This document shows, piece after piece, positions 41,391 through 48,978 of a stretch of 64,000 bases of DNA; position 1 is the first letter of the stretch, and the number at the start of each line of letters is the position of its first letter. Made by a program: the position numbers and the translations under genes. The notes under the pieces were generated by a model. It did not search any database and had not been told where the DNA came from. It saw only the letters and a program-made list of their open reading frames with translations. This DNA is from CAVQGZ01 sp963712175 (lineage in GTDB: Bacteria > Actinomycetota > Actinomycetes > Jiangellales > Jiangellaceae). The stretch spans positions 124,001 to 188,000 of the forward strand of contig CAVQGZ010000007.1 in assembly GCA_963712175.1 (NCBI GenBank), written 5' to 3'.

Positions 41391-43138
41391 GCGCCGGACG
41401 AGTGTGCCGGGTTGCCGGCCCGCTGGTCGAGGTGGCAGACCTGCCAGGCCTGGCCATTGCCGAGATCGTGGGCCTGGGTCCAGACAGCCTGCCCGGCGAG
41501 GTCGTCGGGCTGGCCGACGGGATCGCCACAGTGCAGGCCTACGAGTACACGGGAGGGTTGGCGCCCGGCGACCGGGTGACGCCCACCGGAGTCCCCCTGG
41601 CCGCTCCCCTCGGCCCCGGCTTGCTCGGCTCCGTCGTGGACGGGCTGCTTCGCCCCCTCACCGACGCCGGCGAGTGGCTGACTCCCGCGCGCACGGATGC
41701 AGCGGCCGACAGGCGATGGACGGTCACCCCGGCGGCCGAGTCCGGGACCACGGTCACGCCGGGCACCGTCGTTGCCACGGTGGACGTGCCCGGGTCGCTG
41801 GAGTTCCGGGTTCAGGTGCCTCCCGATGTCGCGGGCACTCTGGCGTGGGTCGCTTCAGGCGAGCTGACCGAGACCGACGACGTGGCCGCCGTGACCGACG
41901 CGGCGGGCACGGACCACGCCGTACCGCTCGTGCAGAGGTGGCCCGTTCGGCACCCCCGCCCGTACCGCGAGCGGGTGGACGAGGTCACCGGGCTGGTCAC
42001 GGGCCAGCGAGTGCTGGACCTGCTCTACCCGGTCGCACGGGGAAGCAGCGCAGCCGTCCCGGGCGGCTTCGGGACCGGCAAGACGATGCTGCTCCAGCAG
42101 ATCGCCAAGTGGTGCGACGCCGACGTCATCGTCTACGTCGGCTGCGGTGAGCGCGGCAACGAGATGGCCGACGTCGTCTCCGACCTCGGCGAGCTGGTCG
42201 ACCCCCGCACCGGGGCACCGCTGGCGCACCGGACCGTCGTCATCGCCAACACGTCCAACATGGCCATGATGGCGCGCGAGGCCAGCATCTACTCGGGCGT
42301 GACCGTGGCCGAGTTCTTCCGGGACATGGGCTACCACGCCGTTGTCATCGCCGACTCCACGTCACGCTGGGCAGAGGCGCTACGGGAGTTCGCCTCAAGG
42401 TCGGGAGCCATGCCGGCCGAGGAGGGGTACCCAGCCGACCTCGCCTCCTCGCTCGCGGCGTTCTACGAGCGCTCCGGGAACGTGCAGACGCTCGGCGGGC
42501 GCACGGGATCGGTCACGGTGCTCGGGGCGGTCTCCCCTCCCGGTGGTGACCGGGCCGAGCCGGTGACGGCCAACACCGAACGGTTCGTCCGCTGCGTATG
42601 GTCGCTGGACCGCGACCTTGCCTACGCCCGGCACTACCCGGCCGTCTCGTGGACGGGGTCGTTCTCGCGCGACGCCACCGCCCTCGCCACCTGGCACACG
42701 CGCAGCGGAGACCCAGGCTGGGCTGGTCGCCGTGCGCGCGTCATGTCGCTGCTGGCCGACGCCGACAGGCTCTCCGCCCTGGCCGACCTGGTCGGTCTGG
42801 GATCCCTGCCGAGCGCCGAGCGGGTCGTCATCCTCGGTGCGCGTCTGCTGCGCGAGGCGGTGCTGCAGCAGAACGCGCTGCGCGAGTCCGACGCCGCGGC
42901 CAGCCCCGCGAAGGGAGTCGCCCTCGTCCAGTCGGTGCTGCACGTCGTCGCCCACTGCCAGTCGCTCGTGGACCGTGACGTGCTGGCCTCGACCATCGAG
43001 GAGCAGGACTACTCGCCGCTGCTGCGTGCCCGCGAGGAGACGCCGGCGGACGACGCCGACGGCGTTCTGGCCCGTCGCGACCAGGTCATCGCCGCGCTCG
43101 ACTCCCTCGACGGCACCAGGCTGGGAGAGCCGACGTGA
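41387..43138 (+). CDS. V/A-type ATPase catalytic subunit A
   Basis: A 583-residue catalytic subunit. GRVCRVAGPLVEVADLPGLAIAEIVGLG is the N-terminal barrel; the P-loop GGFGTGKT lies at 226-233; YVGCGERGNEMADVVSDLGELVDP and NTSNMAMMAREASIYSGVTVAEFFRDMGYHAVVIADSTSRWAEALRE carry the catalytic Glu and Mg region. The ~90-residue bulge domain typical of A subunits (VTPAAESGTTVTPGTVVATVDVPG...) is present. It hydrolyses or makes ATP in the A3B3 hexamer. GTGA overlaps exist at both ends. Confidence 0.95.
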   Translation: MSAGRVCRVAGPLVEVADLPGLAIAEIVGLGPDSLPGEVVGLADGIATVQAYEYTGGLAPGDRVTPTGVPLAAPLGPGLLGSVVDGLLRPLTDAGEWLTPARTDAAADRRWTVTPAAESGTTVTPGTVVATVDVPGSLEFRVQVPPDVAGTLAWVASGELTETDDVAAVTDAAGTDHAVPLVQRWPVRHPRPYRERVDEVTGLVTGQRVLDLLYPVARGSSAAVPGGFGTGKTMLLQQIAKWCDADVIVYVGCGERGNEMADVVSDLGELVDPRTGAPLAHRTVVIANTSNMAMMAREASIYSGVTVAEFFRDMGYHAVVIADSTSRWAEALREFASRSGAMPAEEGYPADLASSLAAFYERSGNVQTLGGRTGSVTVLGAVSPPGGDRAEPVTANTERFVRCVWSLDRDLAYARHYPAVSWTGSFSRDATALATWHTRSGDPGWAGRRARVMSLLADADRLSALADLVGLGSLPSAERVVILGARLLREAVLQQNALRESDAAASPAKGVALVQSVLHVVAHCQSLVDRDVLASTIEEQDYSPLLRAREETPADDADGVLARRDQVIAALDSLDGTRLGEPT

Positions 43139-44538
43139 GCACCTGGGGCCGCATCGAGTACTCCTCGATCAGCCGGGTCGGGGACCCGCTGCTGTTCGTC
43201 CAGGGTGTCACCGGAGTGGGGTGGGACGAGTTCGCCGAGGTGAGCCTCGAGGGCCGGGAGGGCCGCCACGGGCTCGTCCTGGAGGTCGCTGACGACCTCG
43301 CCGTCCTGCAGGTTCTGGAAGGAACGGACGGTGTCGACCCGGGCCGCACCAGCGTGGTGTTCACCGGGGAGCCTCTGCACATCCCCGTCGGACCCGCCTG
43401 GCTGGGGCGGGTCTGCAACGGCCGAGGAGAGCCGATCGACGACGGCCCACCGGTGCTGGCCGATCGCCGCTCCCCCACCGCCGGGTTGCCGATCAACCCG
43501 CTTCGTCGTGAGCCACCCGCCGAGCCGGTGCTCACCGGCGTGTCGGCCATCGACGGCTTCGCCACGCTGGTGCGTGGCCAGAAGCTGCCGATCTTCTCCG
43601 TCGCGGGGCTGTCGCACCTGCAGCTCGCGACCCAGATCGCGGCGCAGGCCTCGGCGGGCGGGGAAGCCTTCAGCGTCGTGTTCGCCGCGATGGGGCTCAC
43701 CCATGCAGACGCCGCCTCGGTGCGCGACGCCCTGGAGGAACGATCGGCAGCCGGTCAGCTGGTGACCTTCCTGAACCTGGCAGACGACCCGGTGATCGAA
43801 CGACTGCTCACCCCTCGGCTCGCACTCACCGTGGCAGAGCACCTGGCATTCGAGGTGGGCCGGCACGTCCTGGTGGTGATGGGCGACATGACCAGCTACG
43901 CGGAGGCGTTGCGCGAGGTGTCCTCGAGCCGGGGCGAGATCCCGGCTCGGCGTGCCTACCCCGGCTACCTCTACAGCGACCTGGCGTCGCTCTACGAACG
44001 CTGTGGCCGGATTCGCGGCAGGTCCGGGTCGGTGACGATCGTCCCGTTCCTGACGATGCCCGCCGGCGACATCGCCCACCCCGTCCCGGACCTCACCGGG
44101 TACATCACCGAGGGCCAGGTCGTGCTGTCCACCGAGCTGGCGGCCCGATCGGTGTACCCGCCTGTCGACCTGCTCGCGTCGTTGTCCCGGCTCATGCGCA
44201 AGGGGGCCGGGTCGGGCCGCACACGCGACGACCACCTCGACGTCGCCTCTCAGGCACTGGCGGCACTGTCGCGAGCTCGACAGGCGCGCGAGCTGGCCGA
44301 CCTCGTCGGCGAGGAGGCTCTCAGCGCCACCGACCGCATGTACGTGGTGTTCGAGCAGCAGCTGCACACGGACGTCATCGACCAGGCGGTGTCGCAGAAC
44401 CGACCTCTGGAGCAGACCCTCGACCTTGTGTGGGCGGCGCTCGCGGTGCTGCCCGAACGGGAGCTGACGATGGTGTCGGCGCAGCAACGGTCGACCTACT
44501 TGCCTGCAGGAACGCCCGAGCGAGGAGGCGGCTCATGA
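43135..44538 (+). CDS. V/A-type ATPase subunit B (non-catalytic)
   Basis: A 467-residue B subunit: YSSISRVGDPLLFVQGVTGVGWDEFAEV, LGRVCNGRGEPIDDGPP, VLTGVSAIDGFATLVRGQKLPIFSVAGLSHLQLATQIA (the degenerate P-loop, lacking GKT, expected for B), VLVVMGDMTSYAEALREVSSSRGEIPARRAYPGYLYSDLASLYER and PAGDIAHPVPDLTGYITEGQ. These place it firmly among V/A-type B subunits. GTG at 43135 overlaps the stop of subunit A; subunit D starts inside its end. Confidence 0.95.
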   Translation: MSTWGRIEYSSISRVGDPLLFVQGVTGVGWDEFAEVSLEGREGRHGLVLEVADDLAVLQVLEGTDGVDPGRTSVVFTGEPLHIPVGPAWLGRVCNGRGEPIDDGPPVLADRRSPTAGLPINPLRREPPAEPVLTGVSAIDGFATLVRGQKLPIFSVAGLSHLQLATQIAAQASAGGEAFSVVFAAMGLTHADAASVRDALEERSAAGQLVTFLNLADDPVIERLLTPRLALTVAEHLAFEVGRHVLVVMGDMTSYAEALREVSSSRGEIPARRAYPGYLYSDLASLYERCGRIRGRSGSVTIVPFLTMPAGDIAHPVPDLTGYITEGQVVLSTELAARSVYPPVDLLASLSRLMRKGAGSGRTRDDHLDVASQALAALSRARQARELADLVGEEALSATDRMYVVFEQQLHTDVIDQAVSQNRPLEQTLDLVWAALAVLPERELTMVSAQQRSTYLPAGTPERGGGS

Positions 44539-45194
44539 CGACGCTGCGCGGGTTGCCGCCGGGACGCTCCGGTCGGGTCTGGCTCTCACGCCGGCTGGAC
44601 GTGGCCGAGCGCGGGGCCGGGTTGCTCGAGACCAAGCTGAGGATCTTGGCGGCGGAGGAGCAGCGCTTCGCCTTGCTCGTCGAGCGGACGCAGCGTGAGT
44701 GGAGAGCGGCCGTGCAGGACGCGGACCTGTGGATGAGTCGGGCCCGAGTCATCAGCGGGCAGCGAGGGGTCCGTTTCGCCACGCCGGCTGACCGCTCGGA
44801 CGTCTCCTACGGCTGGGAGACCACCATGGGGGTCAGCTATCCCTCCGGGGCGTCACTACGTCTGCCTCAACCCGCCGCTGATGCCGCGACACCCGACAGC
44901 TCGGCCCTGCTCCTGGCCCGCGAGGCCTACCAGCGAGCACTCGCCGTCGGCGCCGAGCACGCGGCAGCCTCGGCCGCGCTCGAGTCCGTCCGGACCGAGG
45001 TGTCGACGACGCGGCGCAGGCTGCGGGCGCTGCAGAAGCGTTGGACCCCTCGTCTCGAAGGGGCCCAACGAGCCCTTGCCGAAGCGCTCGAAGAGGCCGA
45101 GCGTGAAGACGGAGTACGGATGCGCTGGGGTGCTCGCCAGAGCCCTGAAGCCACCGAGGCCCAACCCCGACGCTCCCAGGGGAGGATGCCGTGA
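44535..45194 (+). CDS. V/A-type ATPase subunit D (central rotor shaft)
   Basis: A 219-residue helical protein: GRVWLSRRLDVAERGAGLLETKLRILAAEEQRFALL corresponds to the conserved long N-terminal helix (usually L-x-x-R-L-x-x-A-x-x-G-x-x-L-L-x-x-K), and ALLLAREAYQRALAVGAEHAAASAALESVRTEVSTTRRRLRALQKRWTPRLEGAQRALAEALEEAEREDGVRMRW to the C-terminal helix that ends with the E-R-E-D/F-x-R signature. GAGGAGG is upstream of the ATG at 44535. The stop overlaps the universal stress protein gene. Confidence 0.9.
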   Translation: MTTLRGLPPGRSGRVWLSRRLDVAERGAGLLETKLRILAAEEQRFALLVERTQREWRAAVQDADLWMSRARVISGQRGVRFATPADRSDVSYGWETTMGVSYPSGASLRLPQPAADAATPDSSALLLAREAYQRALAVGAEHAAASAALESVRTEVSTTRRRLRALQKRWTPRLEGAQRALAEALEEAEREDGVRMRWGARQSPEATEAQPRRSQGRMP

Positions 45195-45661
45195 TAGCGA
45201 AGATCCTGCTGGCAGTCGACGACTCCCCCGCCGGGCTCGAGGCTGCCCGGGTCGCGATGACCCTTGCGCAGCTGTGCGAGGCAGAGGTCCGGGCTGTGAC
45301 CGTGCTTCTGGACGGCCAGCTCGAGACGGCTCTGGTCGGTATCGGGGGTGGTGCGGAGTCCTCGGAGGCGCTACGGGCGCGTCGGGGTGGCGGGCAGACC
45401 GCGCTCCTGCGCCACGTCGTCGAGATGGGTCGCGCGCGCGATGTGCTGCCGGAGACGGCCCCCCTGCTGGGCCGACCGGCCCCGGCCATCTTGGCCGAGG
45501 CTCGGACGTACCGCCCCGACATCATCGTCATCGGACGCTCGGACCGACGGGCTGCCGGTCAGCCGTACGTGGGGTCGGAGGTCCGCCACGTCCTCGAGTT
45601 CGCCGAGATACCGGTCCTGGTCGTGCCGGCCGACGGCCGGCTACTGCCCAGCGCGACCTGA
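45191..45661 (+). CDS. Universal stress protein (UspA family)
   Basis: A 156-residue UspA-fold protein: AKILLAVDDSPAGLEAARVAMTLAQLCEAEVRAVTV at the start, RPDIIVIGRSDRRAAGQPYVGSEVRHVLEFAEIPVLVVP at the end with a Gly-rich segment in the ATP-binding position. It overlaps subunit D by GTGA, so it is the last gene of the V/A-ATPase operon. In mycobacteria many Usp genes belong to the DosR dormancy regulon, which makes the DosR-like box before this operon notable. Its 3' end overlaps the convergent efflux gene by 21 bp. Confidence 0.88.
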   Translation: MIAKILLAVDDSPAGLEAARVAMTLAQLCEAEVRAVTVLLDGQLETALVGIGGGAESSEALRARRGGGQTALLRHVVEMGRARDVLPETAPLLGRPAPAILAEARTYRPDIIVIGRSDRRAAGQPYVGSEVRHVLEFAEIPVLVVPADGRLLPSAT

Positions 45662-46636
45662 GCGGCCCTCGTCCTCACTCGGAGGCTGCTCATGGAACCG
45701 GTCCCCGCCTAGTCCCTGGTCGGCGTAGCTGACGGGGTCCTCGACCGGCTCGAGGTGGGTGAAGGTGGTGGCCCCAGGGAGCGCCCGCGCGACGTCTCGT
45801 TCGAACTGCTCGCAGACGTCGTGCCCGCGCTGCACCGTCCACTGTCCGGGCACGAGCAGGTGCACGTAGACGAAACGCTGCTGACCCGCCTCGCGGGTGC
45901 GCAGCGCGTGGAACAGGACCCCGTCGGCCTGGTACCGAGCCATCACCTCGCCAACCTTGGCCTGGTCCCGGTGCGGCAGGGCCACGTCCAGCAGCCCTGC
46001 ACCCGAGCGGCGTAGCAGCGTGAACCCGGTGACCAGGATGTTGACGCCCACCGCGATGGCGATCACCGGGTCGAGGACGTTCCACCCCGTCAGCGCGACG
46101 ATGCCGACGCCGACCAGCACGCCGACCGTTGTCCACACGTCGGTCATCAGGTGCTTGCCGTCGGCCTCGAGCGTGATCGAGCGCTGCGCACGCCCCACCC
46201 GGATCAGCAGCAGACCGACGGCCAGGTTGATCACTGCGGCCACGGAGGCCACGAGGAGTCCGATACCGAACTGCTCCACCGGCTGGGGGTTGAGAAGGCG
46301 ATCCACGGCCGTCCATACGATCGCGACAGCCGCGACGAAGATCATGCCGCCCTCGACGGCGGCCGACATGTACTCGGCCTTGCCCAGGCCGAAGTGGTGG
46401 TGGGTGGTCGGGGGGCGGACCGCTGCCTTCAGGGCGACGAGCGCGACGATGGCCGCGACCAGGTTGACACCGGACTCCAGGGCATCGGAGAGCAGACCAA
46501 CGGAGCCGGTCACCCATGCGGCCGCCGACTTCAGCGTGATGGTCGTGATCGCTGCACCGATCGACAGCCACGCATAGCGTTCGAGCCGGACGCCGTTGGC
46601 AGGGCCGCCGGCCTTCGCGGTGCGATCGCTCCCCAT
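45641..46636 (-). CDS. Cation diffusion facilitator (CDF) family metal efflux protein
   Basis: A 331-residue membrane protein with six helices: YAWLSIGAAITTITLKSAAAWVTGSVGLLSDALESGVNLVAAIVALVAL, where the Ser-Asp-Ala-Leu-Glu-Ser motif supplies metal ligands (HxxxD is replaced by D-x-x-E here), THHHFGLGKAEYMSAAVEGGMIFVAAVAIV, and ADGKHLMTDVWTTVGVLVGVGIVAL with the second His/Asp site. A C-terminal cytoplasmic domain (GEVMARYQADGVLFHALRTREAGQQRFVYVHLLVPG) follows. Such proteins export Zn, Fe, Mn or Co by proton exchange; the metal is not known here. Confidence 0.9.
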   Translation of the reverse strand: MGSDRTAKAGGPANGVRLERYAWLSIGAAITTITLKSAAAWVTGSVGLLSDALESGVNLVAAIVALVALKAAVRPPTTHHHFGLGKAEYMSAAVEGGMIFVAAVAIVWTAVDRLLNPQPVEQFGIGLLVASVAAVINLAVGLLLIRVGRAQRSITLEADGKHLMTDVWTTVGVLVGVGIVALTGWNVLDPVIAIAVGVNILVTGFTLLRRSGAGLLDVALPHRDQAKVGEVMARYQADGVLFHALRTREAGQQRFVYVHLLVPGQWTVQRGHDVCEQFERDVARALPGATTFTHLEPVEDPVSYADQGLGGDRFHEQPPSEDEGRSGRAGQ

Positions 46637-46693
46637 ACGAGCATGCTGCCACCCAGGTACGAGTCCGTGGGCAGCCGCCTGACCGAGAGGAGC

Positions 46694-46984
46694 ATGATGT
46701 CGCGCACTGAGGTCGTGTCGTTCCCCGGGCCCGCCGGGCTCCGCCTGTCGGGACGGCTCGAGCAGCCCGACGCCCTGGCGAGCGTCCCCGGGGAAGCCGA
46801 CGTGCGCATCGGCGGGCAGACGTTCCGGGTCGGCATCGACAACCCAGCCCGCATCTTCAGCGCCGCCCGGCACCCGAAGTCGTTCGTCTCGCTCGCCGGT
46901 GCCGATCACCTCCTGAGCGATCATGCCGACGCCGACTACTGCGCCGACGTCATCGGTGTCTGGGCCCAGCGCAACCTCACCTGA
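46694..46984 (+). CDS. Internally deleted alpha/beta-hydrolase remnant (from a hydrolase/OsmC-type protein)
   Basis: A 96-residue open frame made of three pieces of a larger protein joined in frame. RTEVVSFPGPAGLRLSGRLEQPDALA matches the start of the hydrolase part of bifunctional alpha/beta-hydrolase/OsmC proteins; GEADVRIGGQTFRVG matches a segment normally ~150 residues further on; GIDNPARIFSAARHPKSFVSLAGADHLLSDHADADYCADVIGVWAQRNL matches the hydrolase C-terminus, with the catalytic-type His in GADHLL. The nucleophile-Ser region and the whole OsmC domain are missing. GAGAGGAGC precedes the ATG. It may be a relic or a repurposed mini-protein. Alignment is from memory of the family. Confidence 0.65.
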   Translation: MMSRTEVVSFPGPAGLRLSGRLEQPDALASVPGEADVRIGGQTFRVGIDNPARIFSAARHPKSFVSLAGADHLLSDHADADYCADVIGVWAQRNLT

Positions 46985-46992
46985 GGCGGCAG

Positions 46993-48978
46993 GTGAGCGT
47001 GGGCAACTCCACGACCCCGGGTCTTTCAGACGTGGGACCCAGCGGCAAGGATGGGCCCGTGACGGGTGAACGTGAACCGTGGGAGACCGACCATCCACTG
47101 CCGCAGGTCAGCGAGGAGCAGTGGCGAGCCAGCGTCGACGCCGTCCTGGCCCGACGGCGCGGTGACCTGGACGCCGATCAGCGTGCCGAGCTGTTCCGCC
47201 GGGTGCTGACGACGACCACGGACGACGGGATCGTTCTTCAGCCCCTCTACCGCGCCCCCGACGTCGACGTCGACGCCGGGTTGCCGGGAGAACCGCCGTT
47301 CGTGCGTGGCCGACTCGCCCACGGCGCTGTGCCCTCGGGCTGGGACGTCCGCCAGCGCGTGACCCTCGGGCCGAGCACGCAGGCGACCAACAACGACATC
47401 CTGGCCGAGCTGGCGAACGGGGCCACCTCCATCTGGCTCGACCTCGACGGGCAGGCACCGAGCACCGACCTGCTGGACTCCGTGCTCGCCGATGTGTCTC
47501 TCGACCTGGCCCCGGTGGCGCTGGCCCCCGGGCCCGCAGCGACCGAGGCCGCCTCGGCGATGCTCGACCTCCTCCGCCGCCGCGAGCTCTCACCCGACGA
47601 CGTGACCGGGGCGCTCGGCTTCGACCCGCTGGGGCGATTCGCCGCAAGCGGTGGCGTCGAGGACGCGGAGATCGGGTTGGCGGCCGCGGCACAGGTGGCA
47701 CACGCGGCTCACGAGTCCTTCCCGGGCGTCGCCGCCCTGGTGGCCGACGGCGCCATCTACCACGGTGCCGGTGCCAGCGAGGCCGACGAAGTCGCCTGCG
47801 CACTCGGCACCGGCACGGCGTACCTGCGCACGCTCGTCACCGCCGGCCTGGACGTCGACGCGGCCCTCTCGCAGATCGAGGTCCGCCTGTCTGCCACGGA
47901 CAACCAGTTCCTGACAATCGCCAAGCTGCGTGCCGCGCGCCGGGTCTTCGCCCGGGTGGCCGAGGTGGCCGGTGCGTCCAGCGCGGCAGCGGCTCAACGT
48001 CAGCACGTCGTCTCGTCCCGGGCAATGCTCACCCGCTACGACGCATGGGTGAACCTGCTTCGCACGACGGTGGCCGGGTTCGCCGCGGGCGTCGGCGGCG
48101 CCGACTCCGTCACGATCGAGCCACACGACCTGCTGCTGCGCTCCGAGGCCACCTCCGCCGAGGACGCCGCGCTGAGCACCCGGCTGGCCCGCAACGTCCA
48201 GGCGATCCTCATCGAGGAGTCGCACGCGGCGCGGGTCATCGACCCGGCGGGCGGGTCGTGGTTCGTCGAACGGCTGACCGACCAGCTGGCCCACCGGGCC
48301 TGGCAGCGCTTCGGCGAGCTGGAGGCCGCCGGTGGCATGGCAGCCGCGCTCGAGCGTGGCCTGCCCCAGCAGTGGGTGGCCACCACCCGCGCGGCCCGCG
48401 CCGACCGGGTGGCGCACCGGACGCAGCCGATCACCGGGGTCAGCGAGTTCCCGAACCTGGCCGACGCCGCCCCACCAACACCTGACCTGTCGTCCGGGCC
48501 AACGCCCTTCCCCGCGTTGGCCCCGCACTCCTACGCCGAGGGCTTCGAGCGGCTACGCGACCGCGCCGCCGCCCATGCCGAGGTCACTGGATCGCCCCCG
48601 AGCGTGTTCCTGGCGACGATCGGCCCACTCGCCGAGCACTCGGCGAGGGCGACGTTCACCGCCAACCTGTTCGCGGCGGGCGGCATCGCTTCGGTGAACC
48701 CGGGGCCGCAGACTCCGGACACCGTCGCCGAGGCCTTCGCCGCCAGCGGCGCGTCCCTGGCGTGCATCTGCGGCAGCGACTCTCGCTACGACGAGCAGGG
48801 CCAGGCAGTGGCAGCGGCCCTCGCCTCAGCCGGGCCCGCCCGTCTCTACCTGGCCGGCAACCCCCGAGGTCTGCGAGACGACCTCGACGCGGCCGGCGTC
48901 GCCGAGTACGTGGTGGCGGGCGGCGACGCCATCGACCTGTTGGACCGAGCACTGACCGTGTCAGGAGTGCAGTCATGA
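46993..48978 (+). CDS. mutA: Methylmalonyl-CoA mutase small (beta) subunit
   Basis: A 661-residue MutA-type subunit. It has the mutase barrel (RVTLGPSTQATNNDILAELANGATSIWLDLDG, ALGFDPLGRFAASGG, LARNVQAILIEESHAARVIDPAGGSWFVERLTDQLAHRAWQRFGELEAAGGM) and a C-terminal Rossmann-like domain, but lacks the cobalamin His motif (CGSDSRYDEQ instead of D-x-H-x-x-G), as expected for the non-catalytic subunit. It pairs with MutB to interconvert succinyl-CoA and methylmalonyl-CoA. GTG at 46993 is used; GTG 47059 is possible. Stop overlaps mutB (ATGA). Confidence 0.92.
   Translation: MSVGNSTTPGLSDVGPSGKDGPVTGEREPWETDHPLPQVSEEQWRASVDAVLARRRGDLDADQRAELFRRVLTTTTDDGIVLQPLYRAPDVDVDAGLPGEPPFVRGRLAHGAVPSGWDVRQRVTLGPSTQATNNDILAELANGATSIWLDLDGQAPSTDLLDSVLADVSLDLAPVALAPGPAATEAASAMLDLLRRRELSPDDVTGALGFDPLGRFAASGGVEDAEIGLAAAAQVAHAAHESFPGVAALVADGAIYHGAGASEADEVACALGTGTAYLRTLVTAGLDVDAALSQIEVRLSATDNQFLTIAKLRAARRVFARVAEVAGASSAAAAQRQHVVSSRAMLTRYDAWVNLLRTTVAGFAAGVGGADSVTIEPHDLLLRSEATSAEDAALSTRLARNVQAILIEESHAARVIDPAGGSWFVERLTDQLAHRAWQRFGELEAAGGMAAALERGLPQQWVATTRAARADRVAHRTQPITGVSEFPNLADAAPPTPDLSSGPTPFPALAPHSYAEGFERLRDRAAAHAEVTGSPPSVFLATIGPLAEHSARATFTANLFAAGGIASVNPGPQTPDTVAEAFAASGASLACICGSDSRYDEQGQAVAAALASAGPARLYLAGNPRGLRDDLDAAGVAEYVVAGGDAIDLLDRALTVSGVQS

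Noticed and set aside
46151..46693. Upstream extension of the hydrolase-remnant frame to a 277-codon ORF
   Set aside because: The extra part is antisense to the CDF efflux gene and has no similarity to a hydrolase; the ATG at 46694 has a good ribosome-binding site.
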